From Actinoplanes philippinensis (GTDB lineage: Bacteria > Actinomycetota > Actinomycetes > Mycobacteriales > Micromonosporaceae): a DNA stretch of 64,000 nucleotides. This document shows positions 57,643 to 64,000 of this stretch, piece by piece; within the stretch, counting starts at the first letter, position 1; each line of letters starts with the position of its first letter. Location: the NCBI RefSeq assembly GCF_900113015.1, contig NZ_FONV01000019.1:120021-184020 (forward strand), given 5' to 3'. The notes under the pieces are model-generated. The model worked only from the letters and a program-made list of their open reading frames with translations. It was not told the DNA's origin and made no database searches. Made by a program: the position numbers and the translations under genes.

Positions 57643-58119
57643 TGTGGCCTGCCTCTCATCGGGGCCGTCGTCGATCGCCTGCTCGGCTCGGACCTCGCGG
57701 CCGACCCGGCGTTCCTGCTGGCCCGGGCCCGCGCGGTGACCAGCGGCACGGCCAACGCGCGACTGGCGCCGTTCCAGCTCAAGGTGCGGTCGCTGTCCGT
57801 GCTGTGGCTCGCCGGCCAGGGGATCGGGCCGTCCCAGCGGGAGCTCAGCGAGTTCCTCGGCCTCGACCCCAGCCAGGTCGTCGCCCTCGTCGACGACCTC
57901 CAGCGGCGCGGCCTCGTCGAGCGCCGGCCCGACGAGCGAGACCGCCGATCACGGATCATCGTGGCCACACCGGCCGGGCGTGAGCTGCTGCAACAGGCGC
58001 TCACCGAGGTCCGGGCCGCCGGCGACACCAGTTTCGCCGCCCTCACCGGCCACGAACGCAAAACCCTCACCGAGCTGCTCACCAAAGTTGCCTTCGGGGG
58101 GCGTCCGGCCGCCCAGTAG
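57616..58119 (+). CDS. MarR-family transcriptional regulator
   Basis: 167 residues from the ATG at 57616; the first 15 or so overlap the dead transporter on the other strand, and the true start may be a non-ATG codon further in. The winged helix is RSLSVLWLAGQGIGPSQRELSEFLGLDPSQVVALVDDLQRRGLVERRPDERDRRSRIIVATPAG, complete. It presumably controlled the divergent transporter-hydrolase block; with those genes dead its target is now uncertain. It is followed nine bases later by an MFS transporter, which may be a current target. Confidence 0.88.
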   Translation: MGFSGPKIHCGLPLIGAVVDRLLGSDLAADPAFLLARARAVTSGTANARLAPFQLKVRSLSVLWLAGQGIGPSQRELSEFLGLDPSQVVALVDDLQRRGLVERRPDERDRRSRIIVATPAGRELLQQALTEVRAAGDTSFAALTGHERKTLTELLTKVAFGGRPAAQ

Positions 58120-58128
58120 GGTGCTCGG

Positions 58129-59511
58129 GTGGGCACGGGGTTCCGGTGGTTGTGGGCGTCGTACGCGGTCAGCGCCTACGGCTCGGGGCTGGCCTTCGGG
58201 GCGTTGCCGCTGATCGCGGTGGTCGTGCTGCATGCCGGGCCGGCACAGGTGTCCGCGCTCGCCGCGGTCGGTCCCGCCGTCGGCGCGCTGATCGCGCTGC
58301 CGCTCGGGCCATGGATGGAGTTCCGCCGCAAACGGCCCGTCATGATCACGATGGATCTGGCGCGCTTCGCCGTGCTGATGACGATCCCTCTCGCGTACGC
58401 CACGGGCACGCTCACCTTCGTACAGCTGCTGGTCGTGTCCGCAGCCGCCGCGGCCGGCAAGATCGCGTTCAACGCCGCGGCCGGCGCCCACCTCAAAGGA
58501 CTCGTGCCGGCCGGTGACCTGCTCGTCGCCAACTCCCGGTTCGAGTCGACCAACTGGAGCTCCATCGCGGTCGGGCCGCCGCTCGGCGGGGCCGCCATCG
58601 GCCTGTTCGGGCCGGTCGTCACCGTGATCACCGACGCGGTCAGCTATCTGCTGTCGGCGCTCCTGCTCACCGGCATCCGCGGACGCGAGGCGCCGCCGTC
58701 GTCCCGGTCCGCGGCGTTCCGGGGACGCGACCTCGCCGACGGGTGGCGGCACGTGTTCGGGCACCCCGGGCTGCGGGCGCTCTTCCTCAACAGCCTGCTC
58801 GTCAACGGGCTGATCATGGCCACCGAGCCGCTGCTGACCGTCCTCATGCTCGGTGAACTCGGATTCCCGCCCTGGCAGTACGGGCTGGCGTTCGCCGTAC
58901 CCTGCCTCGGCGGCCTGATCGGCTCCCGCCTGGCCCGCCGGGTCGTCGCCTCCCGCGGCCGGCCGTGGGTGCTGCGGGTCCTCGGCACCCTGCGCGCGGT
59001 GTGGCTGCTCGGCCTCGCGTTCGTGCAGCCCGGCGTGACCGGACTGGTCACCGTGATCCTGCTCGAACTCGTGATCATCATCTGCATGAGCCTGTTCAAT
59101 CCGGTGCTCGCCACCTATCGGCTCGACCACACCCCCGGCCCGCTCCTCGCCCGGGTCCTCACCGCCTGGTCCATCGGCAGCGGTCTGGCCATCGCCGGGC
59201 TCAGCGCCCTCGGCGGGGTGCTCGCGGGGGTCACCGGGCCGCGGGTGGCGCTCGCCGTCGTCGGCGTGGTGATCCTGGTGAGCCCGCTCCTGCTGCTGCG
59301 TCTGCCGGCTACGACGAGCACGGAGAGCCGGCCGCAGCCGGATCGGCCGCACTGGCCCTTGCGGGGTTCGGCGGCCGGCCCCTTGCGTCTTCTTACGCGG
59401 CCCGGTGGTCTTCCCTTGCCGGTTCTTGCGGGGCCTCGTCGTCCTCCTCGCCGGTTCTTGCCGGGCTGCCGGCCTTCTTGGGGATCTGGTGGCCTTTCTC
59501 GCGATCCTTGA
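58129..59511 (+). CDS. MFS transporter (probable drug exporter)
   Basis: 460 residues from a GTG start, twelve membrane helices by pattern. The first loop carries GPWMEFRRKRPVMITMD, the usual motif A region (here degenerate). The GRGREAP-like loop between helices 6 and 7 and the C-terminal VGVVILVSPLLLLRLP match the MFS_3/enterobactin-exporter-like group. The homologous part ends near residue 395. The final 65 residues (from TTSTESRPQPDRP) are Pro/Arg-rich and are read into the start of the minisatellite, so they are probably a recent extension. Confidence 0.85.
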   Translation: MGTGFRWLWASYAVSAYGSGLAFGALPLIAVVVLHAGPAQVSALAAVGPAVGALIALPLGPWMEFRRKRPVMITMDLARFAVLMTIPLAYATGTLTFVQLLVVSAAAAAGKIAFNAAAGAHLKGLVPAGDLLVANSRFESTNWSSIAVGPPLGGAAIGLFGPVVTVITDAVSYLLSALLLTGIRGREAPPSSRSAAFRGRDLADGWRHVFGHPGLRALFLNSLLVNGLIMATEPLLTVLMLGELGFPPWQYGLAFAVPCLGGLIGSRLARRVVASRGRPWVLRVLGTLRAVWLLGLAFVQPGVTGLVTVILLELVIIICMSLFNPVLATYRLDHTPGPLLARVLTAWSIGSGLAIAGLSALGGVLAGVTGPRVALAVVGVVILVSPLLLLRLPATTSTESRPQPDRPHWPLRGSAAGPLRLLTRPGGLPLPVLAGPRRPPRRFLPGCRPSWGSGGLSRDP

Positions 59512-59762
59512 CTGGCCTGCTGACTTTCCTCGTGATCCTTGCGCGGTCTGGTGGCTTTCCTCGTGATCCTTGTGGGGCCTGGTGGCCTTTCTCGCGATCC
59601 TTGTGGGGCCTGGTGGCCTTTCTCGTGATCCTTGTGGGGCCTGGTGGCTTTCCTCGCGATCCATGGCGGTCTGGTGGCTTTTCTCGCGGTCCTTGTGGGG
59701 CCTGGTGGCTTTCCTCGCGATCCATGGCGGTCTGGTGGCTTTTCTCGCGGTCCTTGTGGGGT
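59486..59762. repeat. 31-bp minisatellite with 61-bp higher-order repeat
   Basis: Nine units begin with CTGGTGGC(C/T)TT-like blocks at 59486, 59517, 59548, 59579, 59610, 59641, 59671, 59702 and 59732. The period is 31 bp, with two units of 30. The last four form two 61-bp copies (59641-59701, 59702-59762) that differ at only the final base. More degenerate units reach back to about 59400, inside the MFS tail. The array ends 34 bp before the amidase start. Confidence 0.95.
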
Positions 59763-59796
59763 CCCGCGGGTCGACGCCATGGGGCAGTCTGGGGGC

Positions 59797-61263
59797 ATGA
59801 CCGACTACGCGTACTCGACCGCGGCCGAACTCGTCACGGCGATGGAGAACGGCGACGTCTCGGCAGTCGAGCTCACCACGGCCGCGATCACCCGGATCGA
59901 ACGGCACGACGGCGACATCAACGCGATCTGTGTGCGCGACTTCGACCGAGCCCTCGCGGCGGCGGGCACGGCCGACACGGCACGGTCCCGAGGTGAGGCC
60001 GGCCCAGTCCTCGGCGTCCCGATGACCATCAAGGACTCGATCGACATCGCCGGACTGCCCACCACGTGGGGGTTCCCGCCGTTCAAGGACAATGTGGCGG
60101 CCGACGACGCGGTCGTGGTCAGCCGGCTCAAGGCGGGCGGAGCGGTCATCCTCGGCAAGACGACGGTGCCCCTCGCGCTCGGCGACTTCCAGTCGTTCAA
60201 CGCGATCCACGGCGCCACCAACAACCCGTGGGACCTTACGCGTACACCCGGTGGCTCGTCCGGCGGCTCGGCCGCCGCCCTCGCCGCCGGCTTCGGCGCC
60301 CTGTCGATGGGATCGGACATCGGCGGTTCGCTGCGGGTGCCGGCACACTTCTCCGGGGTGTACGCCCACAAGCCGTCGATCGGCCTGGTCCCGTTGCGGG
60401 GGCACACGTTCCCCGGCACCCGGCCGCTCCCGGAGATCGGCGGCGACCTGGGCGTCGTCGGGCCGATGGCCCGCAGCGCGACCGACCTCGCGATGATGCT
60501 GCGCCTGCTCGCCGACCCCGACGAGGCGGGACTCGGCCTCGGCTACCGGAGCGCCTTGCGTCCCGCACGGCACGACGACCTCGGCGCGTTCCGGGTTCTC
60601 GTCCTGGACGGGCATCCGCTCGTCCCGGTGTCGTCCGAGGTGCGCGCCGCGATCGACGAACTCGCCACCCGGCTGGAGAAGGCCGGGGTGACGGTCCGGC
60701 GGCAGAGCCCGCGCCTGCCCGACCTGGCCGAGAACGCCCGCTCCTACATGCGCCTGCTCCAGTCGAGTCTGGCGGCCGGTTTCCCACCCGAGGTGTACGC
60801 GGCCGCCCAGACGACGGCGGCAGCCCTCGACCCGTCCGACACGTCTCTGGCCGCCGAGCGGGCCCGCGGTGTGGTTCTGAGCCACCGTGACTGGGTGGCA
60901 GCCGACACGGTCCGCGCCGTCCAGCGAGCCCAGTGGGCCGACTTGTTCACCGAGTTCGACATCGTGATCGCGCCGGTCTCGTCGACGGTGGCCTTCCCGC
61001 ACGACCACAGCGAACCGGTGCGCCGGCGCACGATCCTGATCGACGGCGAGAAACACGACTACCTCGACCAGACGGCGTGGGGCGGTGTCGCCACGGCACC
61101 CGGCCTGCCGTCGACCGCCGTGCCGGCCGGCCAGTCGGCGCAGGGGCTGCCCATCGGCGTCCAGTTGATCGGCCCGTTCCTGGAGGACCACACGCCGATC
61201 CGTTTCGCCGAACTCCTCGAACGGGAGTTCCACGCCTTCACACCCCCGCCGGGCTTCGTGTGA
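59797..61263 (+). CDS. Amidase signature family enzyme
   Basis: 488 residues. The Ser-cisSer-Lys triad is present: Lys in TIKDSIDIAG, cis-Ser and Ser in PGGSSGGSAAALAAG and GSDIGGSLRVPAHF. AHKPSIGLVPLRGH and the C-terminal PGLPSTAVPAGQSAQGLPIGVQLIG match the family. It hydrolyses amides or transfers amines; the substrate is not evident, and no gatB-like partner is near, so a tRNA-amidating role is unlikely. The ATG is 34 bp after the minisatellite. Confidence 0.93.
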   Translation: MTDYAYSTAAELVTAMENGDVSAVELTTAAITRIERHDGDINAICVRDFDRALAAAGTADTARSRGEAGPVLGVPMTIKDSIDIAGLPTTWGFPPFKDNVAADDAVVVSRLKAGGAVILGKTTVPLALGDFQSFNAIHGATNNPWDLTRTPGGSSGGSAAALAAGFGALSMGSDIGGSLRVPAHFSGVYAHKPSIGLVPLRGHTFPGTRPLPEIGGDLGVVGPMARSATDLAMMLRLLADPDEAGLGLGYRSALRPARHDDLGAFRVLVLDGHPLVPVSSEVRAAIDELATRLEKAGVTVRRQSPRLPDLAENARSYMRLLQSSLAAGFPPEVYAAAQTTAAALDPSDTSLAAERARGVVLSHRDWVAADTVRAVQRAQWADLFTEFDIVIAPVSSTVAFPHDHSEPVRRRTILIDGEKHDYLDQTAWGGVATAPGLPSTAVPAGQSAQGLPIGVQLIGPFLEDHTPIRFAELLEREFHAFTPPPGFV

Positions 61264-61273
61264 TCCTGCTCTT

Positions 61274-61412
61274 CCTTGTGGGTGACCATGCCGTTCTGTC
61301 GGTGACCACGCCGTTCTGTCGGTGATCATGCTCCCCTTTCAGGATCACTTTTGTCTGTCGGTGATGACCTCTTTCTGTCGGTGATCACGCTCTTCTGTCG
61401 ATGGCCACGTTC
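61274..61412. repeat. 20-bp minisatellite, about six copies
   Basis: Units of TTCTGTCGGTGACCACGCCG type start near 61274, 61294, 61314, 61333 (degenerate), 61353, 61373 and 61393, directly after the amidase stop. From about 61413 to 61690 no gene is seen; the stretch includes the T-rich ACTTTTTTGGTTTTTC near 61665. Confidence 0.88.
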
Positions 61413-61691
61413 TTCGCGGGGCGGCACGCAGCCCGCCCCGCGTTGCCGACGACCAACTGCCTGGCACTGTCTGCCGGCGCCTCCACCCGCGACGCCTTTG
61501 TGCCATCCCCACCGCCTCCTGGATCCGTGCCCCGACCCCGTGGGGCGGCAGGGAACTCCCGAATGATCGATCCCCGGTGCGGGTGGAGCCCGACTCACCG
61601 GCGATCCGATTCACGCATCTCGGGTCGTGCTTCCTGTCGCAGCGTGGTCCCTTCCGGCGTCCGAACTTTTTTGGTTTTTCTCGCCGAGCGA

Positions 61692-61718
61692 TGTCGAGAA
61701 CGCGTGTGCGGCTCCGTC
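61692..61718 (+). promoter_or_regulatory. Possible ECF42-type promoter
   Basis: TGTCGA (61692-61697), 17 bases, then CGTC (61715-61718), 57 bp before the DGPF gene. TGTCGA is the -35 element I recall for ECF42 sigma factors, which control their own DGPF neighbours; the -10 match is weaker. Confidence 0.4.
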
Positions 61719-61774
61719 CCCGGGACGAAGCGCGACCAGAATGGGTCGCACAAACGCACCGAGGAGAACCCACC

Positions 61775-62182
61775 ATGGCGAAGTACCTCCTGCTCAAGCA
61801 CTACCGTGGCGCGCCGAGCCCGGTCAACGACGTGCCGATGGAGAAGTGGACGCCGGAGGAGATCTCCGCGCACATCGCCTACATGAACGACTTCGCGGCC
61901 CGGCTGGAGGAGAGCGGCGAGTTCGTCAGCGGCGACGCCCTGGCGCCGGAAGGGTCATGGGTCCGCTTCGACGGCGAGGGCCGCCCGCCGGTGACCGACG
62001 GCCCGTTCCCGGAGACCAAGGACCTGATCGCCGGCTGGATGATCATCGACGTGGAAAGCCACGAGCGCGCCGTCGAACTGGCCGGCGAACTGTCGGCAGC
62101 CCCCGGTGCGGGTGGCCGCCCGATCCACGAATGGCTCGAACTGCGTCCGTTCCTGCACATGCCGCCCACCGTCACGGAGTGA
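61775..62182 (+). CDS. DGPF/YCII family protein, partner of the ECF sigma factor
   Basis: 135 residues from the ATG at 61775 with GAGGAGA upstream. MAKYLLLKHYRGAPS at the start, TDGPFPETKDLIAGWMIIDV in the middle and IHEWLELRPFL at the end are the complete family pattern. It lies ten bases before the ECF42-type sigma gene, the classical arrangement; DGPF genes are the usual targets of that sigma factor. The biochemical function is not known. Confidence 0.93.
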   Translation: MAKYLLLKHYRGAPSPVNDVPMEKWTPEEISAHIAYMNDFAARLEESGEFVSGDALAPEGSWVRFDGEGRPPVTDGPFPETKDLIAGWMIIDVESHERAVELAGELSAAPGAGGRPIHEWLELRPFLHMPPTVTE

Positions 62183-62192
62183 CCGCACCGTC

Positions 62193-63677
62193 ATGACCGC
62201 CCCTCGTCCTGCCGCTGGCCCCCTGCCGCCGCCCGGCCCGAGCACCCCTCCCGCTTCCGAGCTGATTCCCAGCCCGGAAGCGGGTACCGGGTCGGGTCCG
62301 GGTCTCGGGCCGCCGTCCGGCCCGTGCTCCGATGCCGGGCCGGCTTCCCGCTCTGGTTCGCATCTCGGGTCGCCGTCCGGCCCGCGTTTCGATGCGGGGC
62401 CGGCTTCCCGCTCTGGTTCGCATCCGGGGTCGCCGCCCGGCGCGGATTCCGATGCCGAGTCGGCCTCGGGCTCGGATCCCACGTCGATCTCCCGCCTCGC
62501 CGACGCGGCCCCCGAGCCGCGCCTGCCCGATCCGGCCGAGTTGCGCGGCCTCACACCCGGAGTGCTCGCGATCCTCGTCCGGCGGGGAGCCGACTTCGCG
62601 GCGGCCGAGGATGCTGTGCAGGACGCCCTGGTCGAAGCCTTGCGCGTCTGGCCCGGCGACCCGCCGCGAGACCCGCGGGGCTGGCTCATCACCGTCGCGT
62701 GGCGGCGGTTCCTGGACGCGGCCCGCGCCGACGCCGCCCGGCGCAGGCGCGAGGACCTCGCCGACCAGGAACCGCCGTCCGGACCGGCCACGAACACCGA
62801 CGACACCCTCCAGCTGTATTTCCTGTGCGCTCACCCATCGCTGACCCCGGCCTCGGCGGTCGCGCTCACCCTGCGTGCCGTCGGCGGCCTCACCACCAGG
62901 CAGATCGCCGACGCCTATCTCGTCCCCGAGGCGACGATGGCGCAACGCATCAGCCGGGCCAAACGAACCGTGTCCGGGGTGCGGTTCGACCAGCCCGGCG
63001 ATGTCGCGACCGTGCTGCGAGTGCTCTATCTGGTGTTCAACGAGGGCTACACCGGCGACGTCGACCTGGCCACCGAGGCGATCCGGCTGACCCGCCGGCT
63101 GGCCGCCGCCATCGACCACCCCGAGGTCGCCGGCCTCCTCGCGCTCATGCTGCTGCACCATGCCCGGCGCGCCGCCCGCACCGCACCCGACGGCAGTCTC
63201 GTACCCCTCGCCCTCCAGCACCGCGAGCGCTGGGACACCACGATGATCGCCGAGGGCGTGACGATCCTGCAGACAGCGCTCTCCCGGGACCGGCTCGGCG
63301 AGTTCCAGGCGCAGGCGGCGATCGCGGCCCTGCACGCCGACGCGCAGACCGCCGACGAGACCGACTGGATCCAGATCGTCGAGTGGTATGACGAACTCAT
63401 CCGCCTCACCGGTAATCCGGTGGCGCGGCTCAACCGGGCGGTCGCCGTGGGCGAGGCCGACGGCCCACAGGCCGGCCTCGCCGCCCTGGCCGCGCTCGAC
63501 CCGTCCCTCCCGCGTCACACCGCTGCGGCGGCCTATCTTCATGAGAAGGCAGGAGATCAAAACCAGGCAGCCCAGTTGTACGCAAAAGCCGCTCACCAAG
63601 CCACCAACCTCGCCGAACGCGACCACCTGACGAGACAGGCCGCCCGTCTGAACGCCCGCCCCCACCGCGGGGACTGA
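62193..63677 (+). CDS. ECF RNA polymerase sigma factor, ECF42-like, with extra N-terminal repeats
   Basis: 494 residues from the ATG at 62193. About 105 residues of Pro/Ser/Gly low complexity, including two and a half copies of a 20-residue repeat (DAGPASRSGSHPGSPPG), come before the sigma part. Region 2 is ILVRRGADFAAAEDAVQDALVEALRVW with DPRGWLITVAWRRFLDAARA; region 4 is LTLRAVGGLTTRQIADAYLVPEATMAQRISRAKRTV. A C-terminal extension of about 200 residues (VLYLVFNEGYTGD to LTRQAARLNARP), including TPR-like helices, is the ECF42 hallmark; no anti-sigma gene adjoins it. The N-terminal repeats are not normal for the family. Confidence 0.92.
   Translation: MTAPRPAAGPLPPPGPSTPPASELIPSPEAGTGSGPGLGPPSGPCSDAGPASRSGSHLGSPSGPRFDAGPASRSGSHPGSPPGADSDAESASGSDPTSISRLADAAPEPRLPDPAELRGLTPGVLAILVRRGADFAAAEDAVQDALVEALRVWPGDPPRDPRGWLITVAWRRFLDAARADAARRRREDLADQEPPSGPATNTDDTLQLYFLCAHPSLTPASAVALTLRAVGGLTTRQIADAYLVPEATMAQRISRAKRTVSGVRFDQPGDVATVLRVLYLVFNEGYTGDVDLATEAIRLTRRLAAAIDHPEVAGLLALMLLHHARRAARTAPDGSLVPLALQHRERWDTTMIAEGVTILQTALSRDRLGEFQAQAAIAALHADAQTADETDWIQIVEWYDELIRLTGNPVARLNRAVAVGEADGPQAGLAALAALDPSLPRHTAAAAYLHEKAGDQNQAAQLYAKAAHQATNLAERDHLTRQAARLNARPHRGD
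62281..62460 (+). repeat. 60-bp coding repeat in the sigma factor N-terminus
   Basis: Three successive 60-bp units (62281, 62341, 62401), the last two nearly identical. Each begins CGGCTTCCCGCTCTGG-like and encodes about 20 residues. Being a multiple of three, it keeps the frame. Confidence 0.88.
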
Positions 63678-63906
63678 GCCACGCGGCGCACCGTGACCAC
63701 TGCCGAGTCCGGTCGCGTCCACCCGAGCGCTCCGGCGGCTGGTCCTGGGTCCCCGCCCCAGCGTGCGGACCGGCTCGCCATCGCGTGCGTCATGGCAGCC
63801 CAGCGAGCGGACGGGGCTCGCCGGAAGATCGCGTGCGTCATAGCAGTCCTCCACACGTCATCTGGGCCGGCGTCGTGCCTCGGGCACTCACCCGCCTCCG
63901 TCCCCG
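63678..63906. other. Gap without recognised gene
   Basis: No supported gene. Two imperfect copies of ATCGCGTGCGTCAT with CAGCCC/CAGTCC following occur near 63781 and 63829. Open frames here are Arg/Ala-rich and unsupported. Confidence 0.5.
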
Positions 63907-64000
63907 CCCCTGCGTCCCGGCCCCTGCGTCCCGGCCCCTGCGTCCCGGCCCCTGCGTCCCGGCCCCTGCGTCCCGGCCCCTGCGTCCCGGCCCCTGCGTC
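63907..64000. repeat. 14-bp minisatellite running off the window
   Basis: CCCCTGCGTCCCGG is repeated without change from 63907 to the end of the window, 6.7 copies. The array continues beyond base 64000, so its full length is unknown. Confidence 0.97.

Noticed and set aside
59486..59762. A CRISPR array
   Set aside because: There are no unique spacers between the repeats; units are contiguous and near identical. No cas gene is present. The same applies to 742-915, 61274-61412 and 63907-64000.
59393..59798. Minus-strand frame with repeated KATRPHKDRE-like peptides
   Set aside because: The 31-bp period is not a multiple of three, so the peptide repeat breaks up; no start with a ribosome binding site or supporting neighbour exists. 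The signal is explained by the DNA minisatellite.

Overview
The window is very GC-rich (about 70% or more), with dense genes, frequent GTG and occasional TTG starts, ATGA/GTGA start-stop overlaps and typical actinobacterial families (PRC-barrel, CsbD, YCII/DGPF proteins, SpoIIE phosphatases, secreted CAP and pectate lyase proteins). I infer a soil actinomycete, most likely in the Micromonosporaceae (Actinoplanes-like). That placement rests on gene content and composition only. No rRNA, tRNA, CRISPR, transposase or phage gene was seen. The region reads as ordinary chromosome, but it is unusually rich in short tandem repeats.

Layout. 1-4.4 kb: a truncated membrane protein, a secreted pectate lyase under a LacI-type operator, and a tandem pair of membrane-protein paralogues of which the first is frameshifted. 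4.4-7.4 kb: the proton-translocating transhydrogenase genes pntA-pntB. 7.5-14.7 kb: small secreted, stress and housekeeping genes, including a CAP protein, two DGPF/YCII proteins, a PRC-barrel protein, and an HxlR regulator divergent from a hydrolase. 14.8-20.4 kb: an anchored trypsin-like protease and a large secreted GH2 beta-galactosidase with a LamG domain inserted in its catalytic barrel. 20.4-24.7 kb: a light-signalling locus (SpoIIE phosphatase, Rcp1-like response regulator, convergent bacteriophytochrome kinase). 24.7-35.6 kb: mixed single genes, including an AbfB-domain protein, a zinc/cation exporter, a CsbD protein under a SigB-type promoter, a tyrosine phosphatase, a nitrilase-family enzyme, a CPBP protease, a TPR-GGDEF cyclase and a STAS protein. 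35.8-37.2 kb: a second pectate lyase with a cluster of LacI-type operators. 38.3-43 kb: the DsbA-VKOR oxidative folding pair and a ppdK-flavodoxin operon. 43-54.4 kb: an ABC exporter, a TetR/SDR divergent pair, a membrane GGDEF cyclase, a haem-oxygenase-like/CDGSH pair, a YbdK ligase-methyltransferase pair and an ArsR-SRPBCC operon. 54.4-59.5 kb: a beta-propeller-like protein, a PAP2 phosphatase, a decayed hydrolase/MHS-transporter block with a surviving MarR regulator, and an intact MFS transporter. 59.5-64 kb: minisatellites around an amidase and a DGPF-ECF42-type sigma factor pair.

How the parts connect. Three secreted carbohydrate enzymes and their palindromic operators suggest regulated plant-polymer use. 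Candidate SigB-type promoters precede the CsbD, PRC-barrel and possibly pntAB genes, suggesting a small stress regulon. The most unusual unexplained signals are an 84-bp element found ungapped at two intergenic sites (4256-4339 and 8027-8110), the high density of minisatellites with unrelated repeat units (14, 15, 20, 31, 38 and 60 bp), and the barrel insertion in the GH2 enzyme.
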